The translations under genes and the position numbers were made by a program. From NCBI RefSeq assembly GCF_023169885.1, contig NZ_AP025516.1, positions 806,001-870,000 on the forward strand: a DNA stretch of 64,000 bases, written 5' to 3'. Of this stretch, positions 1 to 9,462 are shown piece by piece (within the stretch, counting starts at the first letter, position 1; every line of letters starts with the position of its first letter). The DNA comes from Desulfofustis limnaeus (lineage in GTDB: Bacteria; Desulfobacterota; Desulfobulbia; Desulfobulbales; Desulfocapsaceae). Under the pieces are notes generated by a model that saw only the letters and a program-made list of their open reading frames with translations, searched no databases and was not told the origin of the DNA.

Positions 1-1
1 C

Positions 2-1426
2 CTCGCGGCAATCTGGGTCAACGATACGGTACGGCGTTCGGTGGGCATGCCGATCGGCCGGCTCTGTCATGAGATCATTTGCAAAAACGATACACAATGC
101 AATGATTGCGCCGTGCCCAAGAGCATCCGGACCGGTGAGGTGAAGATCGGTATTCAGCGGATTGAGCAGTCCGATTCGATAACTCCGCTTTTTTTCGAGA
201 TCATCGGTACTCCTGTCAAAAATGGGGCCGGAGTGGTCGAGAGTGTTATAGTCATCGCCCGGGACGTGACCGAACGGTTCAAACTGGAAAAACAATTGCG
301 CCATGCCCAGAAGATGGAAGCCATCGGCACGCTGGCGGGGGGGATTGCGCATGATTTCAACAACGTGTTGACCCCGATCATGGGCTATGCGGAGATCCTC
401 AAGCTGAAAATGCAACAGAAGGGTCTCGCCGATGAGGCGATGAATGAATATCTCGGGGAAATCCTTCGGGCCGGCCGGCGGGCCAAGGGTTTAGTGGAAC
501 AGATCCTGGCCTTTTCCCGCAACACCGAGCAGAAGGAGAGTCCGCAGCTGCTCCATCCGATCGTCAAAGAAGTGGTCAAGCTGCTGCGCTCAACCCTGCC
601 GGCGACCATCCAGATCAAACAGGACATCGATGAGAAGTGCGGGCCGGTGCGGGTCGATCCGGTGCAGATTCACCAGGTGCTGATCAATCTCTGCACCAAC
701 AGCGCCGATGCCATCGGTGAGAACCACGGGGTACTGACCGTGGTCTTGAGAAGGGCCCGGGGGCAGGGCAGTGAGGATGAGTGGGTCGAACTCAGTATCG
801 GCGACACCGGTTGCGGCATGAAGCGTGAGCTGCGCGACCGGATCTTCGAACCGTATTTCACCACTAAGGAGAAGGGACGCGGTACCGGCATGGGGTTGGC
901 CTTGGTACACAGCATCATCAGCCGGCACGACGGCCGCATCGAGGTGGAAAGCGAGGAGGGGAACGGAACGCTTTTTCGTATCCTGCTCCCGGTTGCAGCC
1001 CAGCAGAAGAGCACCCTTGACAAGATCGTCAAGCCGGAACAGTTGGCCGGTGGTGATGGCCGAATCATGCTGGTCGATGATGAGCAACAGGTGGCCCAGG
1101 TGACCGCCGAACTCCTGCGCAGCCTCGGCTACCAGGTCAGCGGCTGGACGTCATCGGTCGAGGCGCTGAAGCACTTTCAGGAAAACCCGGAAGGATACGA
1201 CCTGGTCCTGACCGACCTGACCATGCCGCAGATGACCGGCACCGAGATGAGCGCCCAGATCAAGAAGATCCGGCCGGAGATGCCGATTATACTGTTTACC
1301 GGATACTCTGAAAGGTTGAGCCGGGAGGCGGCGGTGGATGCCGGTATCGACGAATATTGCATGAAACCGGTGGCCCTTCGCGAACTGGCCCATACCGTCT
1401 CCCGCCTTCTTGCACACCGGTCCTGA
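2..1426 (+). CDS. PAS sensor histidine kinase with C-terminal receiver (5' end outside window)
   Basis: The frame is open to the left edge, so the true start lies outside; a GTG at 41 is only an internal candidate. In order it holds the end of a PAS domain with a Cys cluster (CHEIICKNDTQCNDC), a HisKA box with the phospho-accepting His in GGIAHDFNNVLTP, a HATPase domain (N box in LINLCTNSADA, G boxes GDTGCG and GTGMGLALVHS) and a receiver domain (DDE near the start, DLVLTDLTMPQMTG acceptor Asp, Lys in CMKPVA). It is a hybrid kinase of the kind that autophosphorylates and passes phosphate to its own Asp; no membrane segment is visible in the part present. It ends 14 bases before a convergent gene. 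The input signal is unknown. Confidence 0.9.
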   Translation, partial: LAAIWVNDTVRRSVGMPIGRLCHEIICKNDTQCNDCAVPKSIRTGEVKIGIQRIEQSDSITPLFFEIIGTPVKNGAGVVESVIVIARDVTERFKLEKQLRHAQKMEAIGTLAGGIAHDFNNVLTPIMGYAEILKLKMQQKGLADEAMNEYLGEILRAGRRAKGLVEQILAFSRNTEQKESPQLLHPIVKEVVKLLRSTLPATIQIKQDIDEKCGPVRVDPVQIHQVLINLCTNSADAIGENHGVLTVVLRRARGQGSEDEWVELSIGDTGCGMKRELRDRIFEPYFTTKEKGRGTGMGLALVHSIISRHDGRIEVESEEGNGTLFRILLPVAAQQKSTLDKIVKPEQLAGGDGRIMLVDDEQQVAQVTAELLRSLGYQVSGWTSSVEALKHFQENPEGYDLVLTDLTMPQMTGTEMSAQIKKIRPEMPIILFTGYSERLSREAAVDAGIDEYCMKPVALRELAHTVSRLLAHRS

Positions 1427-1440
1427 CCCGTTTCTTCCGT

Positions 1441-1863
1441 TCAACCGGTTTCGCCGGCCCGTTTCCGGTCGGCGTGGTTGATCTGACTGATCTGCGAGTT
1501 CAGCGTCCAGAAGTCGTAGATGATTCCCACGCCGAACAGGCCGAGGGTGCAGAGGTAGAGCAGCCCGGTCAGCCACTTGCCGCAGTACATCCGGTGAGCT
1601 CCGAAGACCCCGAGGAAGGTAAGCAGCAGCCAGGCGATGTTGTAGTTAACCGGTCCGTCTACAAAGCGGTAATCGGCGTCTCGGTTCATCGAAGGAATGA
1701 GAAAGAGATCGATTATCCAGCCGACGAAGAGCAGGCCCAGGGTGAAAAAGTAGATAGTGCCGGAAATCTGACGGCCGTAATAGAAACGGTGGGCGCCGAG
1801 AAATCCAAAGATCCAGAGGAAATAGCCGATCAGTACGTCATGAGTGGTGGGTTTCGTTTGCAT
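1441..1863 (-). CDS. TM2-domain membrane protein
   Basis: 140 residues with two copies of the TM2-type module: an aromatic/hydrophobic helix followed by a GAHRFYYG or GAHRMYCG turn and a second hydrophobic helix ending near D (WIIDLFLIP, IIYDFWTLN). Four membrane segments are predicted by eye. The family is widespread and has no firm biochemical role. The start codon overlaps the end of the upstream nagZ-like gene by 26 bases, so the two are probably co-transcribed. The C-terminus is short and charged (NHADRKRAGETG). Confidence 0.8.
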   Translation of the reverse strand: MQTKPTTHDVLIGYFLWIFGFLGAHRFYYGRQISGTIYFFTLGLLFVGWIIDLFLIPSMNRDADYRFVDGPVNYNIAWLLLTFLGVFGAHRMYCGKWLTGLLYLCTLGLFGVGIIYDFWTLNSQISQINHADRKRAGETG

Positions 1864-2893
1864 TGATACGTTGTCTCTTCTTGAGGTTCTGGACGCGCCG
1901 ATAGGCGCAAGCGATCTGGTCGGTGGTCAGTGCGCCACGCTCGATACCGCTGCGCACGGCAGCGATGCAATGGGGCAACAGATCTGGATAATACATCAGA
2001 TTATTGCCGATCAGCAAGAGGTCAACCCCGGCGGCCAGGGCCAGGCAGAGGGCTTCATCGAGGCGGTAGTGCTCGGTGATAGCCTGCATCTGCAGATCGT
2101 CGCTGATAACAACGCCGTCAAATCCGAGTTGGCAACGCAGGAGCCCGGTGACGGTGGCTGATGACAGGGTCGCCGGATAACGGGGGTCGAGGCGCCGGTT
2201 GAACAGGTGGCCAGTCATCACCATGTCCACCAGACCGAGATCGAGCAGGGAACGATACGGCTGCAATTCCTCTTCGTGCCAGGTTCCGGTGATGTCGACG
2301 AAACCGAGATGAGAGTCGGAGATGGAGCTGCCGTGTCCAGGGAAATGCTTGATGCAGCTGATGATTCCGTGCTTCCTGTGGCCTCTGATCCAGGCGGCGG
2401 CATGGTCGCTCACCGGTTCTGCCCGGTTGCCGAAGCTGCGGCCGAGAGCGCCGATGATCGGGTTGTCAGCGACGCGATCGATATCGACGACCGGGGCGAA
2501 ATTGACCGTGATACCCACATCGGCCAACAGGGCTGCGGTTCGCTCTGCCTGGTGCCCGGTCTCCTCGATGCCGACGGCCGCCATCTGACGCGCCGACGGG
2601 AAATCCGGAAAACCGTTGGCGGGAGCCAACCGTTTGACGGCACCCCCCTCCTGGTCGATGCAGATCAGCGGCGGATCAGGGCGGAGGGACCGAAGTGAGG
2701 CCGTCAACCGGCGGAGACTGTCGGGAGACACGATATTGCCCGGTTGATCGGGATCGTGCAGGCAGCGACTGAATAGCACGACACCACCAAGCCCGCTTTC
2801 CCGGATATCGCGAACGATCGGTGCGGAGGCGATGAGTTGTGAGCCGCTGAAGCCAATGACGAAAAGGGCGGCGATCTGGTGGTTGAGGTCCAT
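1838..2893 (-). CDS. nagZ: beta-N-acetylhexosaminidase (GH3, NagZ-like)
   Basis: 351 residues, the usual length of single-domain NagZ. It carries the family motif KHFPGHGSSISDSH, in which the flexible loop D/H pair acts as general acid/base, and a catalytic nucleophile Asp in the VVISDDLQMQAI segment. Other GH3 landmarks are IDQEGG near residue 80 and MTGHLFN. NagZ releases N-acetylglucosamine from anhydro-muropeptides or related glycans during peptidoglycan recycling in the cytoplasm. No signal peptide is seen, which fits. No clear ribosome-binding site precedes the ATG. The following TM2 gene overlaps its 3' end. Confidence 0.9.
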   Translation of the reverse strand: MDLNHQIAALFVIGFSGSQLIASAPIVRDIRESGLGGVVLFSRCLHDPDQPGNIVSPDSLRRLTASLRSLRPDPPLICIDQEGGAVKRLAPANGFPDFPSARQMAAVGIEETGHQAERTAALLADVGITVNFAPVVDIDRVADNPIIGALGRSFGNRAEPVSDHAAAWIRGHRKHGIISCIKHFPGHGSSISDSHLGFVDITGTWHEEELQPYRSLLDLGLVDMVMTGHLFNRRLDPRYPATLSSATVTGLLRCQLGFDGVVISDDLQMQAITEHYRLDEALCLALAAGVDLLLIGNNLMYYPDLLPHCIAAVRSGIERGALTTDQIACAYRRVQNLKKRQRINANETHHS

Positions 2894-3282
2894 GTCTGAA
2901 GCGAACGATGTGGTGACAGCCGGTAATCCTTAAACTATACGAATCATTCCGAGGTAGTATACCGATTCCAGGAGCCCTTGTCTTGTTCTCTTTTGGCGCC
3001 GTGAGCCGGTCCGGAGCCTTGTCAGCGGGTGCGGCATTCTCCGACCAGCAGAGACAGATAGCGCGCTATGTCAAAAATCGGACATGTTGTCAAAAAAAAC
3101 TTGGCAACCATGCCTTGGCTGTATTTGTTGAAAACCCTTAAAAAACAGGTTGATAGCAACGATTATTCGGATTGCCGCTGCTGGCATGTATATTGCTTTC
3201 GATTCTGCTAAAGATTTCTGACACCATGCCGATACGTTTGGCAAGACCTGTATTAAACCGCTTAACCTTCAACAACGCGCCC

Positions 3283-4296
3283 ATGGGTACTTCCATAGAC
3301 CGTTCGGATCTGAACTCGCTGACGACCAGTCTGGATGAATTGAGCCAGGTCATGCTCGAGCTGCATCAATTGAAGCGCCAGTCCGAGCGTCTGGACCAGA
3401 TGAACCGGTTGCATGCCCGCCTGGCAGGAGTTCTCAGCGTTCCCGGGATGATCGAGGCCTATTCGGTGTGGCTGATGCCGATCGTAGAACACGAGTTGAT
3501 CGGCTACAACAACAATACCCGAGGCAAGAAACATCTCTTCTGTTCGGGTCATGGGCCGAACCGGCGGCGGGCCATAGCATTTGCCGAACAATTGATAGAA
3601 GAGGGAATCGATGCACCGCCCGTGGTCAGGAGCGCCGACGGGCAGTTCGGTCATAAATGGATTTTCGAGACGGTGGACGAAGCCGGTATTCTGCTGGTTC
3701 TCAAAGAGAACCGGGAGTTGACGGCTGAAGAGCTGGCGATCATCAACGACTCACTGACGATCCTGGCCGAATCGCTGAACCGTGGGTTGGAATATGAGGA
3801 GCTGTTCGAGCGGGCCAGCACCGATGCGCTCACCGGTTTGTCGAACCGCCGTGTCTTTGAACGGCGCATCACCAGCATGATGGACAGTGCCAGGCGCTAT
3901 GGAAACCCGCTCACCATGCTTTCCCTGGATCTTGATCATTTCAAAGATATCAATGACAACCTCGGACATCAAACTGGAGATGAGGTGCTCAAATCGGTGG
4001 CCGGAGTCCTTGCCGCCGCGGTGCGCTCCACCGACCTGCTGGTGCGGATGGGCGGTGACGAGTTCCTGCTGGTATTGGACAACACCAATGGGAAGCAGGC
4101 CCGTATCCTTGCCGAGCGGCTGGTGAAAAAAATTGACGATCTGGACGTGTGGGCCAATGACTCGATCAAGCTCGGCGTATCCATCGGCCTGGCCCAGATG
4201 GAACCGGGGGAGAGTCTACGGGTCTGGCTGGAGCGGACCGATGATATCCTCTATCACGCCAAGGCCGAAGGCCGGGCCAGGGTGGCGGTCGCCTGA
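3283..4296 (+). CDS. diguanylate cyclase (GGDEF) with N-terminal sensor region
   Basis: The C-terminal half is a complete GGDEF domain: DALTGLSNRR, LDLDHFKDINDNLGHQTGD and VRMGGDEFLLVL, with an RxxD inhibitory site (RSTD) five residues before GGDEF. It should therefore make cyclic di-GMP and be product-inhibited. The N-terminal half (about 170 residues) has a short coiled-coil stretch (LDELSQVMLELHQLKRQ) and a GAF-like fold by appearance. The start is uncertain: the frame extends to 3172 and another ATG lies at 3226, but the bases before 3283 have lower GC and look non-coding. A strong terminator follows the stop. Confidence 0.85.
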   Translation: MGTSIDRSDLNSLTTSLDELSQVMLELHQLKRQSERLDQMNRLHARLAGVLSVPGMIEAYSVWLMPIVEHELIGYNNNTRGKKHLFCSGHGPNRRRAIAFAEQLIEEGIDAPPVVRSADGQFGHKWIFETVDEAGILLVLKENRELTAEELAIINDSLTILAESLNRGLEYEELFERASTDALTGLSNRRVFERRITSMMDSARRYGNPLTMLSLDLDHFKDINDNLGHQTGDEVLKSVAGVLAAAVRSTDLLVRMGGDEFLLVLDNTNGKQARILAERLVKKIDDLDVWANDSIKLGVSIGLAQMEPGESLRVWLERTDDILYHAKAEGRARVAVA

Positions 4297-4323
4297 ACAG
4301 ACATAAAAACGAAAGCTCGAAAA

Positions 4324-4358
4324 AAGGCCGGCTCGGGTGCGAGTCGGCCTTTTTTTTC
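4324..4358 (+). terminator. rho-independent terminator of the GGDEF gene
   Basis: A 10-bp stem (GGCCGGCTCG with CGAGTCGGCC, one G-U pair) and a GGTG loop is followed by an eight-T run. The group II intron begins at the end of this T-run. Confidence 0.9.
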
Positions 4359-6244
<1,886 letters not shown>

Positions 6245-6626
6245 TCATACGTCCATAGCTGGTTTCCTCGCTGCGACTCTCGTCTCGAAATCAGGCCGCT
6301 ACTGCTGTCTGGTGCCGGAAGATCAGTAATCCCAGGTGAGGGATATGTAGCGTTGGTGCAGCACTTGTCGCCAGTCCCGCGGTCAGATTCCTGGTCGTGC
6401 TGGCGCGGCAGAATCGCTCGTAAGACCGTCATGGGAGAAATGGGCGCATTTTGCGCCATGACCATGGGGACAAGAGACATGGGAACAAAATGCGCCCATT
6501 TAGAATGATTCTCGTGGATGCTTCTTGGTGTACATAAGCGTTTGAAATATAATTGAATATAAAACCAATGTCTGACATTGTCGGATAAATTAATGGCAAG
6601 TAAAAGAGATTTTTTAAAGTAAATAT
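6245..6626. other. gene-free stretch after the intron with a perfect 16-bp inverted repeat
   Basis: No convincing gene is seen on either strand. Arms at 6438-6453 and 6486-6501 are perfectly complementary with 32 bases between them. The left arm can alternatively form its own hairpin (GGCGCA, TTT loop, TGCGCC at 6443-6457). A shorter imperfect dyad (TCTGACA T TGTCGGA) lies at 6571-6585, upstream of the promoter at 6628. Function unknown. Confidence 0.6.
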
Positions 6627-6627
6627 G

Positions 6628-6656
6628 TTGACAATTACTCTTTGCAAATATAGTAT
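6628..6656 (+). promoter_or_regulatory. sigma-70-type promoter
   Basis: TTGACA at 6628-6633, a 17-base spacer and TAGTAT at 6651-6656. It sits 71 bases before the microprotein start and probably drives the microprotein and the nrfD-like gene. Confidence 0.7.
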
Positions 6657-6726
6657 CGACTACAACTCAGAATGATCCATGGGGCTCCTCGTGGATGACG
6701 AGAACAACGAGGCGGAGGACACTCAG

Positions 6727-6837
6727 ATGGAAGGGCTCTTATTCTTGGTTTTCTGGTTTGGTTGCGCCATCCTTCATACCTGGTACGACTTGAAGGTGAA
6801 GCACTGGTTCCGGTCGCTGTTGAAGCGGAGCGCTTGA
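6727..6837 (+). CDS. 36-residue single-pass membrane microprotein
   Basis: The ATG at 6727 follows GGCGGAGGA at a good distance. The product starts MEGLLFLVFWFGCAILHTWY, one hydrophobic helix with a Cys, then a basic tail (KVKHWFRSLLKRSA). It lies between a strong promoter and the nrfD-like gene, with a 54-base gap to the latter. This layout suggests a small accessory subunit of a membrane redox protein, as seen with small subunits of other respiratory complexes, but that is inference. I do not recognise the family. Confidence 0.6.
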   Translation: MEGLLFLVFWFGCAILHTWYDLKVKHWFRSLLKRSA

Positions 6838-6891
6838 GGCGGGGTGGATCCGGAGGAGTGAATAAACGATAATTCAAAAGGAGTGCTGGAG

Positions 6892-8085
6892 ATGAACAAT
6901 TTACTGGCGGGTGTGATTCCTCAGGAAGGAGGATTGGAATCCACAAGTTCTTGGAAGTATACGGCTTCCCTCTTTCTTCTCGGTTTGCTCAGCGTGGCCG
7001 GGGTAGCCTACGGCATTCATTCAATTGCCGTCGGCCATGAGCATACCTTCGGGGTGACTCGTGAGGTTCCATGGGGATTGTTGATTGCGGCATACGTTTT
7101 TTTCGTGGTCACCTCGACGGGGCTGTGCATTGTTTCTTCGATCGGTCATGTGTTCGGTTTCAAGAATTTCACGCCAATTGCCAAGCGAGCGGTATTTTTG
7201 TCGATTGCCACGATCGTTGCCGGCTTTTTGGTTATTGCCTTTGAAATCGAAAACTCCTGGCGCATGCCGGTGGGTAACGTGATCGGTGCCAACCCCACCT
7301 CCAACATCTGGTGGATGGGGACGCTTTATGGGGCGTATCTCTTTTTTATGATGGTCGAGTTCGTCATGCTCCAGAAAGAGCAGCACAAAACGGCAACCAT
7401 GTTCGGATTGGCCGGTTTGCTCACCGGTGTCGTGGCCCATTCCAATCTCGGCGCCGTGTTCGGACTGCTCAACGGGCGAGAATTCTGGCACGGCCCCTAT
7501 ATGCCGATCTACTTTATTATCTCGGCTGCCATGTCCGGTTGTGTGGCGATCGTCTTTTTCACCTACATGGCCTATCGCTTCAATAACTGGGAGATGAGCG
7601 ACGACATGAAGAAGTCGCTGCAGAGCGTGGCAAAATTGGGCGCTTTGATGATGGCCGTCATCCTCTTCTTTACCTCATGGAAGATGATCGCCGGCGTTAC
7701 CGGGAACCCTCCCGGTAAATATGCCGCCATGATGACGCTGGTGAACGGCCCGTATGCCCTCAATTTCTGGATGGGAGAAATCCTGCTCGGTATGGTCCTG
7801 CCTTTCGCCCTCATTCTGGCGGTACGGGGTGGAAATATGCGCGTGATTTTTGCCGCCTCGGTAGCCGGCATGATCGGCATCTTTTTCATGCGCTACGACT
7901 TGGTTATCGTCGGTCAACTGGTGCCGCACTATCATGGCATGGGACTGGTAGATTACCCGGAATTGTTCACCTATGCACCGAAGCTGCACGAGTGGATGGT
8001 GACCATCGGCGGTATAGCCTTCTGTCTGCTGCTGTTTCTGGTGGGCGAGCGGCTTTTCCGGGGACATCTCAGTGAGGCTCATTGA
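6892..8085 (+). CDS. NrfD/PsrC-family polytopic membrane protein
   Basis: 397 residues with about ten hydrophobic helices. The opening (WKYTASLFLLGLLSVAG, then VTREVPWGLLIAAYVFFV) and HSNLGAVFGLLNGREFWHG are typical of the NrfD/PsrC/HmeB-type quinone-interacting membrane subunits. These proteins normally dock onto an iron-sulfur subunit and exchange electrons with menaquinone. No iron-sulfur, cytochrome or molybdopterin subunit is adjacent here, so it is a stand-alone member. ATG at 6892 is chosen over the GTG at 6883 because AAAGGAG lies nine bases before it. A MerR-type regulator follows closely. Confidence 0.85.
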   Translation: MNNLLAGVIPQEGGLESTSSWKYTASLFLLGLLSVAGVAYGIHSIAVGHEHTFGVTREVPWGLLIAAYVFFVVTSTGLCIVSSIGHVFGFKNFTPIAKRAVFLSIATIVAGFLVIAFEIENSWRMPVGNVIGANPTSNIWWMGTLYGAYLFFMMVEFVMLQKEQHKTATMFGLAGLLTGVVAHSNLGAVFGLLNGREFWHGPYMPIYFIISAAMSGCVAIVFFTYMAYRFNNWEMSDDMKKSLQSVAKLGALMMAVILFFTSWKMIAGVTGNPPGKYAAMMTLVNGPYALNFWMGEILLGMVLPFALILAVRGGNMRVIFAASVAGMIGIFFMRYDLVIVGQLVPHYHGMGLVDYPELFTYAPKLHEWMVTIGGIAFCLLLFLVGERLFRGHLSEAH

Positions 8086-8163
8086 TAGACAGAAGGTGAC
8101 GGTATGAGCCGCTGTCCCGTCTCCACCAGGGAGCCGGTTAGTCCCGTCAATCCGGGAGGATCG

Positions 8164-8619
8164 ATGAAAAGCAGGAAGAAAGTGGAAGTACAACCAATAA
8201 AGGCTGAGACTCCGGTGTATTCGATTGGTGTTGCCGCGCAAATTCTCAACGTTCATCCACGAACGCTGCGGATTTATGAGGATGAAGGCTTGATCAAGCC
8301 GATCCGGAAGGGGAGTAGGCGATATTTTTCCCAGAACGATATCACCTGGATCGGCTGCATCAGGTCGATGATCCACGAGGAAGGGATATCCATTCCCGGT
8401 ATCCGGAAGCTGCTCCGTTACGCACCGTGCTGGGAGATAGCCAATTGCTCCCGCGAGGTGTGTGAGTCCTGTACGGCCAGTGTCGATGTCGCCGTGCCCC
8501 GATCGCTGCGCCTGGCCGGTGATCCGGAGGGCGAACGGCGGGCCAAACAGCGGGATATCGAACTGCGCGCCCGGAAAAACGAGGGGCAAGACGTCGATAG
8601 CAAGCGATCTTCGCGCTGA
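8164..8619 (+). CDS. MerR-family regulator with C-terminal Cys cluster
   Basis: The N-terminal winged helix is typical of MerR/HspR proteins: VYSIGVAAQILNVHPRTLRIYEDEGL, then the wing with RRYFSQNDITWIGCI. The region after the DNA-binding domain carries PCWEIANCSREVCESC, five cysteines in 15 residues counting the first, a likely metal, Fe-S or redox site. The tail is highly charged. ATG at 8164 has GGGAGG upstream; an in-frame ATG at 8104 with AGAAGG is also possible and would add 20 residues. It lies just downstream of the nrfD-like gene, so it may regulate that locus. Confidence 0.8.
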   Translation: MKSRKKVEVQPIKAETPVYSIGVAAQILNVHPRTLRIYEDEGLIKPIRKGSRRYFSQNDITWIGCIRSMIHEEGISIPGIRKLLRYAPCWEIANCSREVCESCTASVDVAVPRSLRLAGDPEGERRAKQRDIELRARKNEGQDVDSKRSSR

Positions 8620-8643
8620 GTAGTCAACAGCACTATCTCCTTT

Positions 8644-8692
8644 TGACGGGGATCCGGCGAGCGCCGCACGCGCCAGCCGATCCCCGTTTTTA
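8644..8692 (+). terminator. rho-independent terminator
   Basis: ACGGGGATC and GATCCCCGT arms enclose a GC-rich secondary hairpin, followed by TTTTTATTT. It closes the nrfD-merR unit. Confidence 0.8.
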
Positions 8693-8833
8693 TTTGGATT
8701 CACCGACTCGAGTGTACGTCTCTGCAGCCGGGGACTTTGCCGGTAACTCAAAAAAGTTCGCTCAATCCGGGTGAACCTTTATTTGTCTCGGATTCTCGTG
8801 GCCACTGTCGATCTCGACGGTTCCGGAATTCTA

Positions 8834-8862
8834 TTGTCATTGTCGCAGCGGTTTCCTATTAT
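8834..8862 (+). promoter_or_regulatory. sigma-70-type promoter of ilvN
   Basis: TTGTCA at 8834-8839, a 17-base spacer and TATTAT at 8857-8862, 56 bases before the ilvN start. Confidence 0.65.
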
Positions 8863-8918
8863 AACAGGCTGACCCTAGGACAGCCGCCTGTCGGCACGTT
8901 TTGATGAAGGAGAGGAAG

Positions 8919-9458
8919 ATGGAAGAACAATCGTATGTATTGACGATGCTGGTGGCCAACAAACCGGGTGTCACCTCCAGGGTGACGGGGCTGTTTTCCG
9001 GGCGCGGATATAATATGGAGAGCATCTGCGGGGCCCCGACCCACGATCCGGGAATTTCCCGCATTACCATCAAGACCAAGGCAACGCCCGATCAATACAT
9101 CGATATCCAGAAACAGATTAACCGATTGATCGATGTGATCAAATTGCGGGACATGACCATGGAAGACAAGGCCATCAAACGCGAGATGGCTCTGATCAGT
9201 GTGGAAATCACCCCCGAGAACCGGACCGAGTTGCTCCAGATCGTCGATATTTTTCACGCCAAGATCGTCAATGCCGGAATTGATTCGTACATCGTCGAGG
9301 TAACCGGTACCGAGGACAAGATCAATGCCATGATCCAATTGCTCAAGCCGTTGGGCATAAAAAAATTGACCAGGTCTGGTATCCTGGCCTTGTACCGTGA
9401 ACTTGACGAGTCGCATCGTTCGGTCACTTCTGATCACCATTCTCACCGTGGGGCCTGA
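8919..9458 (+). CDS. ilvN: acetolactate synthase regulatory subunit
   Basis: 179 residues, the length of the two-domain small subunit. The N-terminal ACT domain begins YVLTMLVANKPGVTSRVTGL and contains SGRGYNMESI, which binds valine in this family; the C-terminal part (KREMALISVEI, then FHAKIVNAGIDSYIVEVTG) is the ALS_ss_C domain. It activates the catalytic subunit and confers feedback inhibition. ATG at 8919 is preferred because AAGGAGAGG precedes it; an upstream ATG at 8904 is in frame. It is separated from the catalytic-type gene at 10681 by an aminotransferase gene, which is not the usual ilvB-ilvN order. Confidence 0.9.
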   Translation: MEEQSYVLTMLVANKPGVTSRVTGLFSGRGYNMESICGAPTHDPGISRITIKTKATPDQYIDIQKQINRLIDVIKLRDMTMEDKAIKREMALISVEITPENRTELLQIVDIFHAKIVNAGIDSYIVEVTGTEDKINAMIQLLKPLGIKKLTRSGILALYRELDESHRSVTSDHHSHRGA

Positions 9459-9462
9459 GACG

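Noticed and set aside
590-1087. 165-codon minus-strand frame inside the histidine kinase
   Set aside because: Opposite a clear kinase/receiver coding region; no ribosome-binding site or motif.
1357-1866. 169-codon plus-strand frame opposite the TM2 gene
   Set aside because: Low-complexity acidic translation with no motif; it mirrors the minus-strand coding sequence.
7675-8751. 358-codon minus-strand frame opposite nrfD and merR
   Set aside because: His/Asp/Gly-rich composition typical of an antisense shadow; both plus-strand genes have clear motifs and ribosome-binding sites.
8692-8833. Riboswitch or leader-peptide attenuator before ilvN
   Set aside because: No run of Val, Leu or Ile codons and no T-box-like or other known element could be recognised.
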